Below the pieces are notes generated by a model. It worked only from the letters and a program-made list of their open reading frames with translations, was not told the DNA's origin and searched no databases. From NCBI GenBank assembly GCA_964476505.1, contig CAYZAW010000047.1, forward strand, positions 1 through 16,112: a stretch of DNA of 16,112 nucleotides, given 5' to 3'. This DNA is from CAYZAW01 sp964476505 (lineage in GTDB: Bacteria > Bacillota > Clostridia > Christensenellales > CAG-138). Position 1 is the first letter of the stretch. Every line of letters starts with the position of its first letter. The position numbers and the translations under genes were made by a program. Positions 1 through 6,455 of the stretch are shown piece by piece.

Positions 1-1
1 A

Positions 2-259
2 TGCTTTGACGAGCCCACAAGCGCGCTCGATCCGGAGCTGACCGGCGAGGTTTTAAATGTGATTCGTTCCCTTGCCAAGGAAGATATGACGATGATCGTA
101 GTCACGCACGAAATGGCGTTTGCGCGAGACTTGGCTGATACCGTGATATTCATGGACGGCGGCGTGATCGTGGATGCGGGCACGCCCGATGAGGTGCTCG
201 TCAACACCACCAATGAACGTACAAAGCAGTTCCTCAGCCGTTACCACGAGGAAGGCTAA
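2..259 (+). CDS. Amino-acid ABC transporter ATP-binding protein, C-terminal fragment
   Basis: This is the last 85 residues of an ABC ATPase; the start lies outside the window. The reading frame opens with CFDEPTSALDPEL, which is the Walker B segment followed by the D-loop, and then shows the switch histidine in VVTHEMAFARDLAD. The tail VIFMDGGVIVDAGTPDEV followed by the RTKQFLSRY end is typical of the GlnQ/ArtP polar amino-acid importer group (family knowledge). The protein would power uptake of a polar amino acid at the membrane with a permease and binding protein that are not visible here. Substrate cannot be assigned. The Walker A and signature motifs lie to the left. No downstream gene is close enough to suggest the operon continues. 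Confidence 0.9.
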   Translation, partial: CFDEPTSALDPELTGEVLNVIRSLAKEDMTMIVVTHEMAFARDLADTVIFMDGGVIVDAGTPDEVLVNTTNERTKQFLSRYHEEG

Positions 260-266
260 CGCCTTT

Positions 267-399
267 CGAATGCTTGGCAAGACCAAGCATTCGAGTTCTC
301 GCGGGATGCTTGCGCCTACGGCGCGGTCAGCCTCCCGCGCAGGGTAGCCTTGCTGTGCAAGGCTTTCCGCTCTCACCGCGCATGTCGCTTCGAGCGGAA
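267..399 (+). repeat. Cluster of consecutive hairpins after the ABC ATPase gene
   Basis: Three clean stems are seen: 267-277 with 283-293 (11 bp, perfect, 5-nt loop), 346-353 with 357-364 (8 bp, TGT loop) and 365-372 with 392-399 (8 bp). Between the first two, GCGGGA...TCCCGC (about 301-338) can form an imperfect stem. A T-rich stretch follows at 407-417. The block could end transcription of the ABC operon or be an interspersed structured element. No coding function is evident. Confidence 0.55.
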
Positions 400-426
400 C
401 AAGCCTTTATTTTTCTCTAGCCATCC

Positions 427-498
427 TCCGCCCATATTTGGGCGGATAAGCGGGGTCTGGGGATGAAATCCCCAGCGGGGTTTGGGGCAGCGCCCCAT
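427..498 (+). repeat. Family A triple-hairpin repeat, copy 1
   Basis: Three stems in series: 427-433 with 440-446, 457-464 with 468-475 (CTGGGGAT/ATCCCCAG) and 483-488 with 492-497 (TGGGGC/GCCCCA). The same order of stems recurs at 2054-2125 and 9604-9676. It ends about 20 bases before the start codon of the next gene, so it may lie in that gene's leader. Confidence 0.8.
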
Positions 499-519
499 TA
501 TCGATTAGGAGTGAGAGCT

Positions 520-1152
520 ATGCCGTTCGATTACAAAAAAGAGTATGCCGAGTTTTACATGCCGCCGAAGAAGCCAACCATCGTGACCGTGCCGCCTGCC
601 GTTTATCTGGCGGTGCGCGGTTCCGGCAATCCCAACGCGGAGGGCGGGGAGTACCAAGCCGCCGTTGGCATGCTGTACGCCATTGCGTTTACCGTGAAAA
701 TGAGTAAGAAGGGCGATCACGCAATAGACGGGTATTTTGATTACGTTGTGCCGCCGCTGGAGGGACTCTGGTGGCAGGACGGCGTGGCCGGCGTGGATTA
801 TTCCAATAAGGACGGGTTTCACTGGATATCGCTTATTCGCTTGCCGGAGTTTGTGACCGAGCCGGAATTTCAATGGGCCATTGCCGAGGCTACGAATAAG
901 ACAAAGCAGGATTTCTCCAAGGTGGAATTCTTCCCCTATAACGAAGGTCTTTGCGTACAGTGCATGCATATCGGCGCGTTTGACGACGAGCCCGCCACCG
1001 TTTCCGCTATGCACGCTTATGCCAACGCACAGGGCTATGTGCCCGATATTACCGATACCCGGCTGCACCATGAAATCTACCTCAGCGATCCCCGCCGCAC
1101 AGACCGCGCTAAGTGCAAAACCGTTGTACGCCATCCCATAAAGGAAGGGTAA
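520..1152 (+). CDS. GyrI-like small-molecule-binding domain protein
   Basis: A 210-residue soluble protein. It matches my memory of the GyrI-like/AraC-effector-binding stand-alone family: the PPKKPTIVTVPPAVYLAVRG opening, the GYFDYVVPPLEGLWW segment (about residues 71-85), and the signature DTRLHHEIYLSDPRR near 179-193. Members bind hydrophobic or cationic small molecules in a cleft; the ligand is unknown here. The start at 520 is chosen because AGGAG lies at 507-511. An upstream in-frame ATG at 463 falls inside a GC-rich repeat and has no ribosome site, so the extra 19 residues are rejected. The gene stands alone, convergent with the signal-peptidase-like gene, and ends two bases before a family B repeat. 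No DNA-binding domain is attached, so a regulator role is not shown. Confidence 0.85.
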   Translation: MPFDYKKEYAEFYMPPKKPTIVTVPPAVYLAVRGSGNPNAEGGEYQAAVGMLYAIAFTVKMSKKGDHAIDGYFDYVVPPLEGLWWQDGVAGVDYSNKDGFHWISLIRLPEFVTEPEFQWAIAEATNKTKQDFSKVEFFPYNEGLCVQCMHIGAFDDEPATVSAMHAYANAQGYVPDITDTRLHHEIYLSDPRRTDRAKCKTVVRHPIKEG

Positions 1153-1153
1153 C

Positions 1154-1206
1154 GGCCTCCGGCGGCTTAGGGGCTTTGGAAAGCCCCTAAGAACCGAAAC
1201 TTTTAA
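1154..1206 (+). repeat. Family B gene-end repeat, copy 1
   Basis: GCCTCCGGCGG lies just after the stop codon, then a stem CTTAGGGGCTTT (1166-1177) with AAAGCCCCTAAG (1180-1191), then a GAAACTTTT-like tail. An independent terminator hairpin follows at 1219. The stem bases differ from other copies but remain paired. Confidence 0.8.
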
Positions 1207-1218
1207 ATATAAAGATAG

Positions 1219-1261
1219 AAATGCAGGGCGTGTAAGCAACACATTCCCTGCATTTATATTT
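1219..1261. terminator. Bidirectional terminator between convergent genes
   Basis: AAATGCAGGG (1219-1228) pairs with CCCTGCATTT (1246-1255), with a further GTGT/ACAC pairing inside the loop. A T-rich run follows on the plus strand and an A-rich stretch precedes it. It serves the GyrI-like gene and the leftward signal-peptidase-like gene. Confidence 0.75.
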
Positions 1262-1270
1262 CATGGTTTT

Positions 1271-1320
1271 TTGGGTTCTTAGGGTGTTTTTACAAAAAAT
1301 ACCCTAAGCCGCCGGAGGCA
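1271..1320 (-). repeat. Family B gene-end repeat, copy 2
   Basis: On the minus strand GCCTCCGGCGGC follows the stop codon of the signal-peptidase-like gene by a few bases, then a stem CTTAGGGT/ACCCTAAG (1278-1285 with 1301-1308) with an inner T5/A5 extension. It faces copy 1 across the shared terminator. Confidence 0.8.
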
Positions 1321-1326
1321 CTCCCC

Positions 1327-1872
1327 CTACACAAACAAATTGATCTTAGAAAGCGGCGATACGCGCAGGCGCACGGTGCCCATAAGCCTGTCCATCGGCA
1401 GCAGACAGGGGGCAAGCGTATCGGCGGTCAGCGGCGTGCCGGGTAAAATTGCACGGTCGTCCGGCAGCAGCAATACGCAGCCGTCCGGCACGGTTACGGG
1501 ATCGTCGGTGTTCCCGGCGGGGTTCGTTACATACGCGCTTTCATCCAGCGCAAAGCTATTTACATACAGCAACCCGTCTACCAGCTCCACGCGCTCCCCC
1601 GCAAAGGCAAGGATGCGCCGCAGGCTGCCGTCTTCAACCAACTGCATAGACCCGCGCGCGGGCGTTTTGGTGTACATGGAAAGCCGGTCGATCAACAGCA
1701 CTTCGTTCTGCAGCAGCGTTGGAGACATATCGCTGTTGGGCACGCGCATTGCACGGAAAAAGAACCCCAATATCAAAAGCACCGCCAGTACCGCTTCCAG
1801 CAGTACAAAGCACCAGCTCCACAGGGTATGCTTTTTGTATTCCTGTTCCTTGCCCGTTGATCGCAACTGCAT
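1327..1872 (-). CDS. Signal peptidase I-like protein lacking catalytic residues
   Basis: A 181-residue S26-fold protein with one N-terminal membrane anchor (about residues 19-39). It aligns collinearly with the neighbouring intact signal peptidase. However, the box holding the catalytic serine reads VPNSDMSPTL, with Asp48 where the active Ser should precede Met. The lysine box reads SLRRILAFAGE, with Arg85 in place of the catalytic Lys. The GDNR...SKDSR box is replaced by LPDDRAILPG. ALDES and the final PMDRLMG segment are retained. It is therefore probably a pseudoenzyme: a non-catalytic partner, a regulator or a decaying paralogue. The reading frame is intact, which argues against recent decay. 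Its ribosome site GGAGG sits 7 bases before ATG and is supplied by a family B repeat. It probably follows lepB in the leftward cluster after a 258-base repeat-filled gap. Confidence 0.75.
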   Translation of the reverse strand: MQLRSTGKEQEYKKHTLWSWCFVLLEAVLAVLLILGFFFRAMRVPNSDMSPTLLQNEVLLIDRLSMYTKTPARGSMQLVEDGSLRRILAFAGERVELVDGLLYVNSFALDESAYVTNPAGNTDDPVTVPDGCVLLLPDDRAILPGTPLTADTLAPCLLPMDRLMGTVRLRVSPLSKINLFV

Positions 1873-1877
1873 GAAAC

Positions 1878-1930
1878 GGCCTCCGGCGGGTTAAACCTTT
1901 TTGTAAAAAGGTTTAACAATCCAAAAACTT
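1878..1930 (+). repeat. Family B repeat, copy 3 (at a gene start)
   Basis: GGCCTCCGGCGG is followed by a stem TTAAACCTTTTT (1891-1902) with AAAAAGGTTTAA (1905-1916) and an AATCCAAAAACTT tail. Unlike the other copies it does not follow a stop codon. Read on the minus strand, it places GGAGG 7 bases upstream of the signal-peptidase-like start codon. Confidence 0.8.
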
Positions 1931-1961
1931 GTAAAAGAAAATATGTTGCAGAATAGCTTCC

Positions 1962-1987
1962 GTAGAGGTCGCCCCGCGGGCGACCCG
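1962..1987 (+). repeat. Family C palindromic repeat, copy 1
   Basis: GGTCGCCC (1967-1974) pairs with GGGCGACC (1978-1985) around a CGC loop, flanked by GTAGA and CG. It resembles the copies at 9554-9583 and 11592-11618. Confidence 0.65.
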
Positions 1988-2053
1988 TGAAACAGCAGGG
2001 ATACTGTGGATTAACGGAGCATCCATCACCCATTCCACCCCTGTTTTATTCCC

Positions 2054-2125
2054 CCGCCGAATATGTTCTGCGGTAAATGGGGTCTGGGGATGTAATCCCC
2101 AGCGGGGTATGGGGCAGCGCCCCAT
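2054..2125 (+). repeat. Family A triple-hairpin repeat, copy 2
   Basis: A weaker first stem CCGC (2054-2057) with GCGG (2070-2073), then the TGGGGAT/ATCCCCA stem, then TGGGGC (2110-2115) with GCCCCA (2119-2124). It ends 5 bases before the last base of lepB, so it lies directly after that leftward gene's stop codon. Confidence 0.8.
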
Positions 2126-2130
2126 AAAGA

Positions 2131-2736
2131 TCAATACGTTACTTCGGGGATCTCGCGTGCGCTGTTAATGGGTAGCGCTACACAAACGGCGTGGCCGATG
2201 ATACGCTCCATGGGGATGGGGCCAACGGACGCGCTGCGGCTGTCCTTACTGATGTTTCGGTTATCGCCCATCACGAACATGCTGTTTTCCGGAACGACCT
2301 GAGGCGGCATATCGCTAAAGATATAATCGCGCCAATAGGGGCTTTCGTCCAGCGCACGTCCGTTGATGAACACCTGCCCGCCGGATACCATGATCTCCTC
2401 GCCGGGAAGCCCGATCACGCGCTTTACGCAATACTCGGTGTAGCCGGGGTAGAGGCAAATGACCACCTCACCGCGCTTGGGCATGCGGGCATAGTAGGGG
2501 AGCTTGTTAACGAGCACGCGTTCCGTGGATAACAGGTTAGGATACATGGAATCCCCGTCCACCCGCACCGGCTCGGCGATAAACTCCCGAATCCCGAATG
2601 CTACGAGAAGCACCACTAGCAAATACAGCACAAAATCCAGATTGCTTTTACGCTTGTATTCCGGTACGTTCTTATGCAGCTGCTCTGCTTCCTCCAGCAA
2701 TGCGTCCCGCTGCTTTCGGGTGATTGTTGATACCAT
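2131..2736 (-). CDS. lepB: Signal peptidase I
   Basis: A 201-residue membrane serine protease that removes signal peptides from Sec- and Tat-exported proteins on the outer face of the membrane. A cytoplasmic N-terminus is followed by one membrane segment (about residues 34-49). The catalytic Ser63 lies in VDGDSMYPNL and the general base Lys105 in YCVKRVIGLPGEE. MGDNRNISKDSR (about 156-167) completes the conserved boxes of family S26A. The start at 2736 is chosen because GGAGG lies 10 bases upstream; the in-frame ATG at 2757 has no ribosome site. It follows the DUF951 gene by 30 bases and so belongs to the mscS-DUF951-lepB cluster. A degenerate paralogue lies downstream. Confidence 0.93.
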   Translation of the reverse strand: MVSTITRKQRDALLEEAEQLHKNVPEYKRKSNLDFVLYLLVVLLVAFGIREFIAEPVRVDGDSMYPNLLSTERVLVNKLPYYARMPKRGEVVICLYPGYTEYCVKRVIGLPGEEIMVSGGQVFINGRALDESPYWRDYIFSDMPPQVVPENSMFVMGDNRNISKDSRSASVGPIPMERIIGHAVCVALPINSAREIPEVTY

Positions 2737-2766
2737 TATATTGCCGCCTCCAACCATACTGCCGCA

Positions 2767-2952
2767 TCAGCGGCTCAAATTCTTTTTTCCGCGCTTGCAA
2801 AACGCCGCGCGTTCCATCATCACGATGCGCCCGCAGGCGTTGCACTTGATCTTGATATCCGCGCCAGTGCGGATCACCGTCCATTCATTGGCGCCGCAGG
2901 CGTGGGGCTTGCGCATCTGCACAACATCATTGATCTCAAATTCCGTGATCAT
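2767..2952 (-). CDS. DUF951 family small protein
   Basis: A 61-residue protein. The pattern DVVQMRKPHACGANEW then VIRTGADIKIKCNACGRIVMM is the recognisable core of DUF951, a small Bacillota family of unknown function. Cys19, Cys37, Cys40 and Cys52 are present; the CNAC pair looks like half of a metal-binding site (inference). The start codon overlaps the mscS stop codon (ATGA, 2949-2952), which indicates translational coupling. In other Clostridia, members often lie near mscS-type or signal-peptidase genes; that is from memory and not shown here. Confidence 0.88.
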   Translation of the reverse strand: MITEFEINDVVQMRKPHACGANEWTVIRTGADIKIKCNACGRIVMMERAAFCKRGKKNLSR

Positions 2953-3785
2953 GCCTTGTTCCCGTCCAATATTACCAGCTTGTTATAGGGAATTTCCACA
3001 TTCTCCTGCCGGAAGCGGCGGAGTATCCGCTCCCGCACGCTGCGCTCGGCCGTGATCCGCTCTGCATAATTGCAGTATAAGGTAAGGCGCAGCTTCACGC
3101 CGCTATCGCCCAGCTCCAATACAGTCGCTTCGCCAACGTTTATGTGCTCATGCTCGGCAGCGTAGGCTTCGGCTTCCTCGCACATCAAGCGCTTGGCTAA
3201 ATCGATATCCGCCTCATACGCAACGGACGCGTCTACCAGCACCAAGTATTGCGCGCGGCTGTAATTGGTCAATACATCAATACTGCCGTTGGGCACGATA
3301 AAGCGCTCCTGCTGCGGGCTTACCAGCGTGGTGTTTCTGAGGGATATCTCCTCCACAATGCCGGTTTTCCCGCCAATGCTCACATGATCCCCCACATGCA
3401 TTTGATTTTCGAACAATATAAACGCGCCAGCCGCCACATCCTTTATGAGGCTTTGCGCACCGATGCCAAGCGCAATACCGCCAACGCCCGCCGCGGCAAT
3501 GAGGGAGTTCATGGCTCCCGTTAGCCCCACGGCACCCATCATGGCGGTGATCGCCAACAGGAACACCGCGTATTTTACAAAGCTGCACAGCATGGAGCAA
3601 GCGGTGTTCATCTGCTGCTGCCGCTCCGGCTCTGCTTTTTTCATGCGCCGGGCATAACTGCGGCGGATGACCTTTTTTAAAAACAGCGTTAACAGCCTTG
3701 CCAGCACCACAATGAGAATAAGCTCTGCCAGCACCTCCAGCCACTGTATGTAATTGGCCTTGATATACTCCAGCAGTTGTTCCAT
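2949..3785 (-). CDS. mscS: Small-conductance mechanosensitive channel (MscS family)
   Basis: A 278-residue membrane channel that opens under membrane tension and protects the cell against hypo-osmotic shock. Membrane segments lie at about residues 17-37 and 66-87. The pore-lining helix (about 95-128) is glycine/alanine-rich (AAAGVGGIALGIGAQSLIKD) and runs into FENQMHVGDHV, the classic entry to the beta domain. RFIVPNGSI (161-169) is the conserved MscS motif. The C-terminal alpha/beta domain is complete. The length is close to E. coli MscS. AAGGAG lies about 7 bases upstream of ATG. It is the first gene of the leftward cluster mscS-DUF951-lepB and overlaps DUF951 by 4 bases. No clear own promoter is visible between it and the hydrolase gene. 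Confidence 0.93.
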   Translation of the reverse strand: MEQLLEYIKANYIQWLEVLAELILIVVLARLLTLFLKKVIRRSYARRMKKAEPERQQQMNTACSMLCSFVKYAVFLLAITAMMGAVGLTGAMNSLIAAAGVGGIALGIGAQSLIKDVAAGAFILFENQMHVGDHVSIGGKTGIVEEISLRNTTLVSPQQERFIVPNGSIDVLTNYSRAQYLVLVDASVAYEADIDLAKRLMCEEAEAYAAEHEHINVGEATVLELGDSGVKLRLTLYCNYAERITAERSVRERILRRFRQENVEIPYNKLVILDGNKA

Positions 3786-3810
3786 TTTGCTCCTTTTTGC
3801 TGACTAAGGC

Positions 3811-3836
3811 AAAATCGCGCCCGTGACGCGATTTTT
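3811..3836 (-). terminator. Hairpin between hydrolase and mscS genes
   Basis: AAAATCGCG (3811-3819) pairs with CGCGATTTT (3827-3835). On the minus strand only a short T run follows, so it may end hydrolase transcription or only attenuate read-through into mscS. On the plus strand it has a better T run but no gene upstream. Confidence 0.6.
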
Positions 3837-3875
3837 GTTTTCCGGGCCGGGGATGCGTTGGGTTCCGGTTACCGG

Positions 3876-4769
3876 TTATACCTCATAGGGAATGAATTCC
3901 CGAATGGATTCCACAAAGCGCTGCGGTTTTTCCTCCTGCGGGATATGCCCGGCGTTGCGGATAATGCCAAACTGCGCTTCGGGAATGGCGGCGTGGTAAT
4001 TCTCTCCGCTTTCCGGGCGGTGCCACTTATCCTCCGCACCCCAGAGCAGGAGCGTGGGCACAGTGATATCGCGCATGCCCTTTTCGGCTTCCTCGGGATC
4101 GTAATTGTGCAGCGCCAGCTGAATGGCCTTACGCGACTCGGAATCACTGATGGTGGCATAGTAATTTTCCAAGCAATCGTCCGTTAGCACCGTTAGATCG
4201 AACAGCGAGGTCTCAATGATCTTGCGCACGGTACGGATGCTGTACAGCCTGCTGGCAAGCCCACCCAGAATGGGGCTGTCTATCATGCGCACGGCAAGCG
4301 GCATTTCCGGGGTAAGATCTCCCGGGGTTATCAACACCATGCGCCCCAGCTTCTCGGGGAACTTCTTTGCAAACTGCAGCATGTACGCACAGCTCATGGA
4401 AAACGCCACAAAATGCGCGGACTGGATGCCCATGGCATCAAGGAATAGGGACAAAAAGTCCGCCTGCTCCTCCACGGTGTAATCAAACTGCTCCGGCCGG
4501 GAGGAATACCCGTGCCCCAACAGATCGATGGCGATCACGCGGTAATGCTCCGAAAGCGAATCAAACACGCTGTGCCAGGTATACAGGCTTTGCCCAACGG
4601 TATGCAGCAGAATCAGCGGCTCGCCGTCTCCCGCTTCTATATAATGCACCTTGGCGGGCTCCGGTGTAGCGTTTCCCGCTTTATCCGCAAAGCCCGGCAG
4701 TATAATGTCCGCATAAGCTCCCACATTTTCAGTATTGACAAATTTTTTCACCTGCAACGAAAGACCCAT
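3876..4769 (-). CDS. Alpha/beta hydrolase
   Basis: A 297-residue single-domain alpha/beta hydrolase; substrate unknown. Visible elements: PLILLHTVGQS after strand 3 (about residues 51-61), IDLLGHGYSS (81-90), a nucleophile elbow VAFSMS with Ser124, the acid Asp247 in LLWGAEDKW, and His275 in RNAGHIPQEE. The elbow departs from G-x-S-x-G, having Ala and Ser at the glycine positions, and the oxyanion HG is HT. The triad is complete, so activity is still plausible. AGGAGG stands 6 bases before ATG. It has its own promoter at 4926-4954 and is divergent from the YczE-like gene, giving a leader of about 150 bases. A short terminator-like hairpin separates it from mscS. Confidence 0.85.
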   Translation of the reverse strand: MGLSLQVKKFVNTENVGAYADIILPGFADKAGNATPEPAKVHYIEAGDGEPLILLHTVGQSLYTWHSVFDSLSEHYRVIAIDLLGHGYSSRPEQFDYTVEEQADFLSLFLDAMGIQSAHFVAFSMSCAYMLQFAKKFPEKLGRMVLITPGDLTPEMPLAVRMIDSPILGGLASRLYSIRTVRKIIETSLFDLTVLTDDCLENYYATISDSESRKAIQLALHNYDPEEAEKGMRDITVPTLLLWGAEDKWHRPESGENYHAAIPEAQFGIIRNAGHIPQEEKPQRFVESIREFIPYEV

Positions 4770-4849
4770 TTATTTCCTCCTTTTTCCCAAAGGGCTTCTG
4801 CCGCTTACTGCCGCGATCTCCTGAAAAGAAAATCCGCTTTGTGCAGCGC

Positions 4850-4878
4850 CCGCCTGATTGCATTTTGTTATCAGGCGG
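4850..4878. promoter_or_regulatory. Inverted repeat in hydrolase leader
   Basis: CCGCCTGAT (4850-4858) is a perfect inverted repeat of ATCAGGCGG (4870-4878), with an 11-base loop. It lies between the predicted hydrolase promoter and start codon and could be an RNA hairpin or an operator. No T run follows. Confidence 0.45.
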
Positions 4879-4925
4879 AAACCCCGGGAATCCCTTAGGT
4901 GTGCATATGTACCCATAGTGTGTTT

Positions 4926-4954
4926 ATTTTACTATGCTTTCTTTTTATATGCAA
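4926..4954 (-). promoter_or_regulatory. Sigma-A-type promoter for the alpha/beta hydrolase
   Basis: On the minus strand TTGCAT (4954-4949) is separated by 17 bases from TAAAAT (4931-4926). Spacing is ideal and both boxes are close to consensus. It points at the hydrolase gene. Confidence 0.5.
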
Positions 4955-4984
4955 GCAAATGCCATATTCGTTCACAATGCCGTT

Positions 4985-5000
4985 CCCGTGTTATCACGGG
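4985..5000. promoter_or_regulatory. Palindrome upstream of the YczE-like promoter
   Basis: CCCGTG (4985-4990) and CACGGG (4995-5000) flank TTAT. The site lies about 20 bases upstream of the -35 box at 5022 and between the two divergent promoters, so it could be an operator. No known regulator is recognised. Confidence 0.35.
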
Positions 5001-5021
5001 TGGCGCGTATGCAAAGCCCGG

Positions 5022-5050
5022 TTGCAACCAACGCGCACATTATGTATGAT
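5022..5050 (+). promoter_or_regulatory. Sigma-A-type promoter for the YczE-like gene
   Basis: TTGCAA (5022-5027), a 17-base spacer, then TATGAT (5045-5050). The start codon at 5079 would give a leader of about 20 bases containing AGGAGG. Confidence 0.6.
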
Positions 5051-5078
5051 AACAATAACAAACAGGAGGAAGCAGGGT

Positions 5079-5759
5079 ATGGAGCAGCAAGCGCCGCAAG
5101 GCACGGCCGCCTTTTCCGTTAATACGAAAAACCGCACCGTAAAGGGCTGGATTAAAGCGCTTTTGGTGTTATTACTGGGGCTTACCGTTGCGCACTTGGG
5201 GGTAACGCTGTTTTTGCTTTCCAGCTTGGGAACGGACACGTTCACGGTATTGATACAAGGGCTTTCACGAATAAGCGGGTTAACCGTTGGCACGGTGCAT
5301 GTGATCGTGCTGTGCCTTATCATGGGGATACTGCTGTTTACAACCAAGGGGTATGTACTGCCGGGCACGGTGGTTTGCGCGGTGTGCGGCGGGCCGATCA
5401 TCGACTTGTTTACCTACCTGCTAAAGGGCGTACTAAACGAAGGTTCTTCCATGTGGCTAAGGGGCGCGGGGATGCTGTTGGGCTGCGTGATACTGTCCTT
5501 CGGTATGTCTATGGTGATCAATAGCCGGGCGGGAACAGGGCCTAATGATCTGGTGGCGGTGGTGCTGACGGACAAACTCAAAACCGTGCAGTTTAGATGG
5601 GTGCGCATGGGGTGCGATCTGCTGTTTGTTGGGTTGGGGTATCTATTGGGCGGCACGGTTGGGCTGGGCACATTGGCAGCAGCGGTTTTAACAGGGCCAA
5701 TGGTGCAGGTGTTTTTGAGAATAACAGGCAAACCCATACAGGCGTTTCTTAACGAATGA
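5079..5759 (+). CDS. YczE/YyaS/YitT-like integral membrane protein
   Basis: A 226-residue protein with a polar N-terminal 25 residues and about five or six hydrophobic segments (roughly 26-50, 68-88, 92-118, 128-148, 178-195, 196-214). Two related motifs, SLGTDTFTVLIQGLS (about 49-63) and RAGTGPNDLVAVVL (about 150-163), each follow a membrane segment. This is the pattern of the YczE/YitT-like family and suggests an internal repeat. The function of the family is not established; it is often annotated as a transporter-like protein. The start at 5079 has AGGAGG at 5064-5069 and a promoter just upstream; the longer in-frame extension to 4899 crosses the promoter and is rejected. The GNAT gene follows after 28 bases and probably shares the transcript. 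Confidence 0.82.
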   Translation: MEQQAPQGTAAFSVNTKNRTVKGWIKALLVLLLGLTVAHLGVTLFLLSSLGTDTFTVLIQGLSRISGLTVGTVHVIVLCLIMGILLFTTKGYVLPGTVVCAVCGGPIIDLFTYLLKGVLNEGSSMWLRGAGMLLGCVILSFGMSMVINSRAGTGPNDLVAVVLTDKLKTVQFRWVRMGCDLLFVGLGYLLGGTVGLGTLAAAVLTGPMVQVFLRITGKPIQAFLNE

Positions 5760-5787
5760 TATACCATGAATGACAGGAGATTTTACT

Positions 5788-6366
5788 ATGCAAACCGTTG
5801 AAATTCTTCCCTATGGGGCGTTGACACAGGAGCAAAAGGATGCTTTTCCGGATATTTTTATTGACGGATTTGGGCATTTGATGAACTTTACAAAGTCCCG
5901 TGCAGAACAGCAAACTCTGTTTTCCGACGTGTATTCAGACGAATTGTTTTTCGCTTACGTGGAGGACGGAGCCGTACTGGGTATTTTAGGCATTGCAAAC
6001 AACAAGGAACGCCCCGTTCATGTAAAGAAGGAGCCTTTTGTTACGCTGTACGGAAAAAAGGGAGAGCTGATATACCAGCAAATCAACGATATTTTTCAAA
6101 GCAAGGTGGTCAGGAACGATAAAGAAATGTATATAGATGTACTGGCAACGGACAAAAACGCACGGGGGAGAGGGGTAGCTACAAAGCTCCTTCAATATGC
6201 ATTTGCCATGGACGGGTATCAGGAATACACCATCGAGGTGTTTTCCCGTAATAAAGCCGCAAGAAGCCTGTACAAGAAAATAGGTTTTCAGGAAATAAAG
6301 AAAAAATGGTATTCACCGATCATTACGCTGGGATACGGATATCCGATCCTAATGAAAATGCAATGA
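5788..6366 (+). CDS. GNAT family N-acetyltransferase
   Basis: A 192-residue acetyl-CoA-dependent acyltransferase; acceptor unknown. Motif A of the fold is YIDVLATDKNARGRGVATKLL (about residues 115-135, with the pyrophosphate-binding RGRGVA loop). Motif B is NKAARSLYKKIGF (155-167). The N-terminal half is longer than in minimal GNATs and contains an IFIDGF-like opening, as in members of a Clostridia subgroup. The start at 5788 is chosen because AGGAGA lies 8 bases before it; an in-frame ATG at 5770 would place the ribosome site inside the gene. Codon use is visibly more A/T-rich than that of its neighbours, which hints at a different origin. It converges on dnaN across a terminator. Confidence 0.85.
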   Translation: MQTVEILPYGALTQEQKDAFPDIFIDGFGHLMNFTKSRAEQQTLFSDVYSDELFFAYVEDGAVLGILGIANNKERPVHVKKEPFVTLYGKKGELIYQQINDIFQSKVVRNDKEMYIDVLATDKNARGRGVATKLLQYAFAMDGYQEYTIEVFSRNKAARSLYKKIGFQEIKKKWYSPIITLGYGYPILMKMQ

Positions 6367-6418
6367 ACACTTTCTCCTAAATAAATTTCAATTACATCTA
6401 AAACACCTTAAAACAAGG

Positions 6419-6455
6419 AAATGCAGGTGCCTGTAAATGACACCTGCATTTTATT
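6419..6455. terminator. Bidirectional terminator between GNAT and dnaN genes
   Basis: AAATGCAGGTG (6419-6429) pairs with CACCTGCATTT (6441-6451), followed by TTATT on the plus strand. It closely resembles the terminator at 1219-1255, and like it lies beside a family B repeat. Confidence 0.78.

Noticed and set aside
463..519. N-terminal extension of the GyrI-like gene starting at an ATG at 463.
   Set aside because: It lies inside family A copy 1, has no ribosome site, and the family begins at the ATG at 520, which has AGGAG upstream.
505..1242. Long minus-strand open frame of 245 codons opposite the GyrI-like gene.
   Set aside because: It is antisense to a recognised gene, has no family motif, and crosses the terminator and repeat at 1154-1242.
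4899..5078. Upstream extension of the YczE-like protein by 60 residues.
   Set aside because: It would run through the predicted promoter at 5022-5050; AGGAGG and a hydrophilic N-terminus support the start at 5079.
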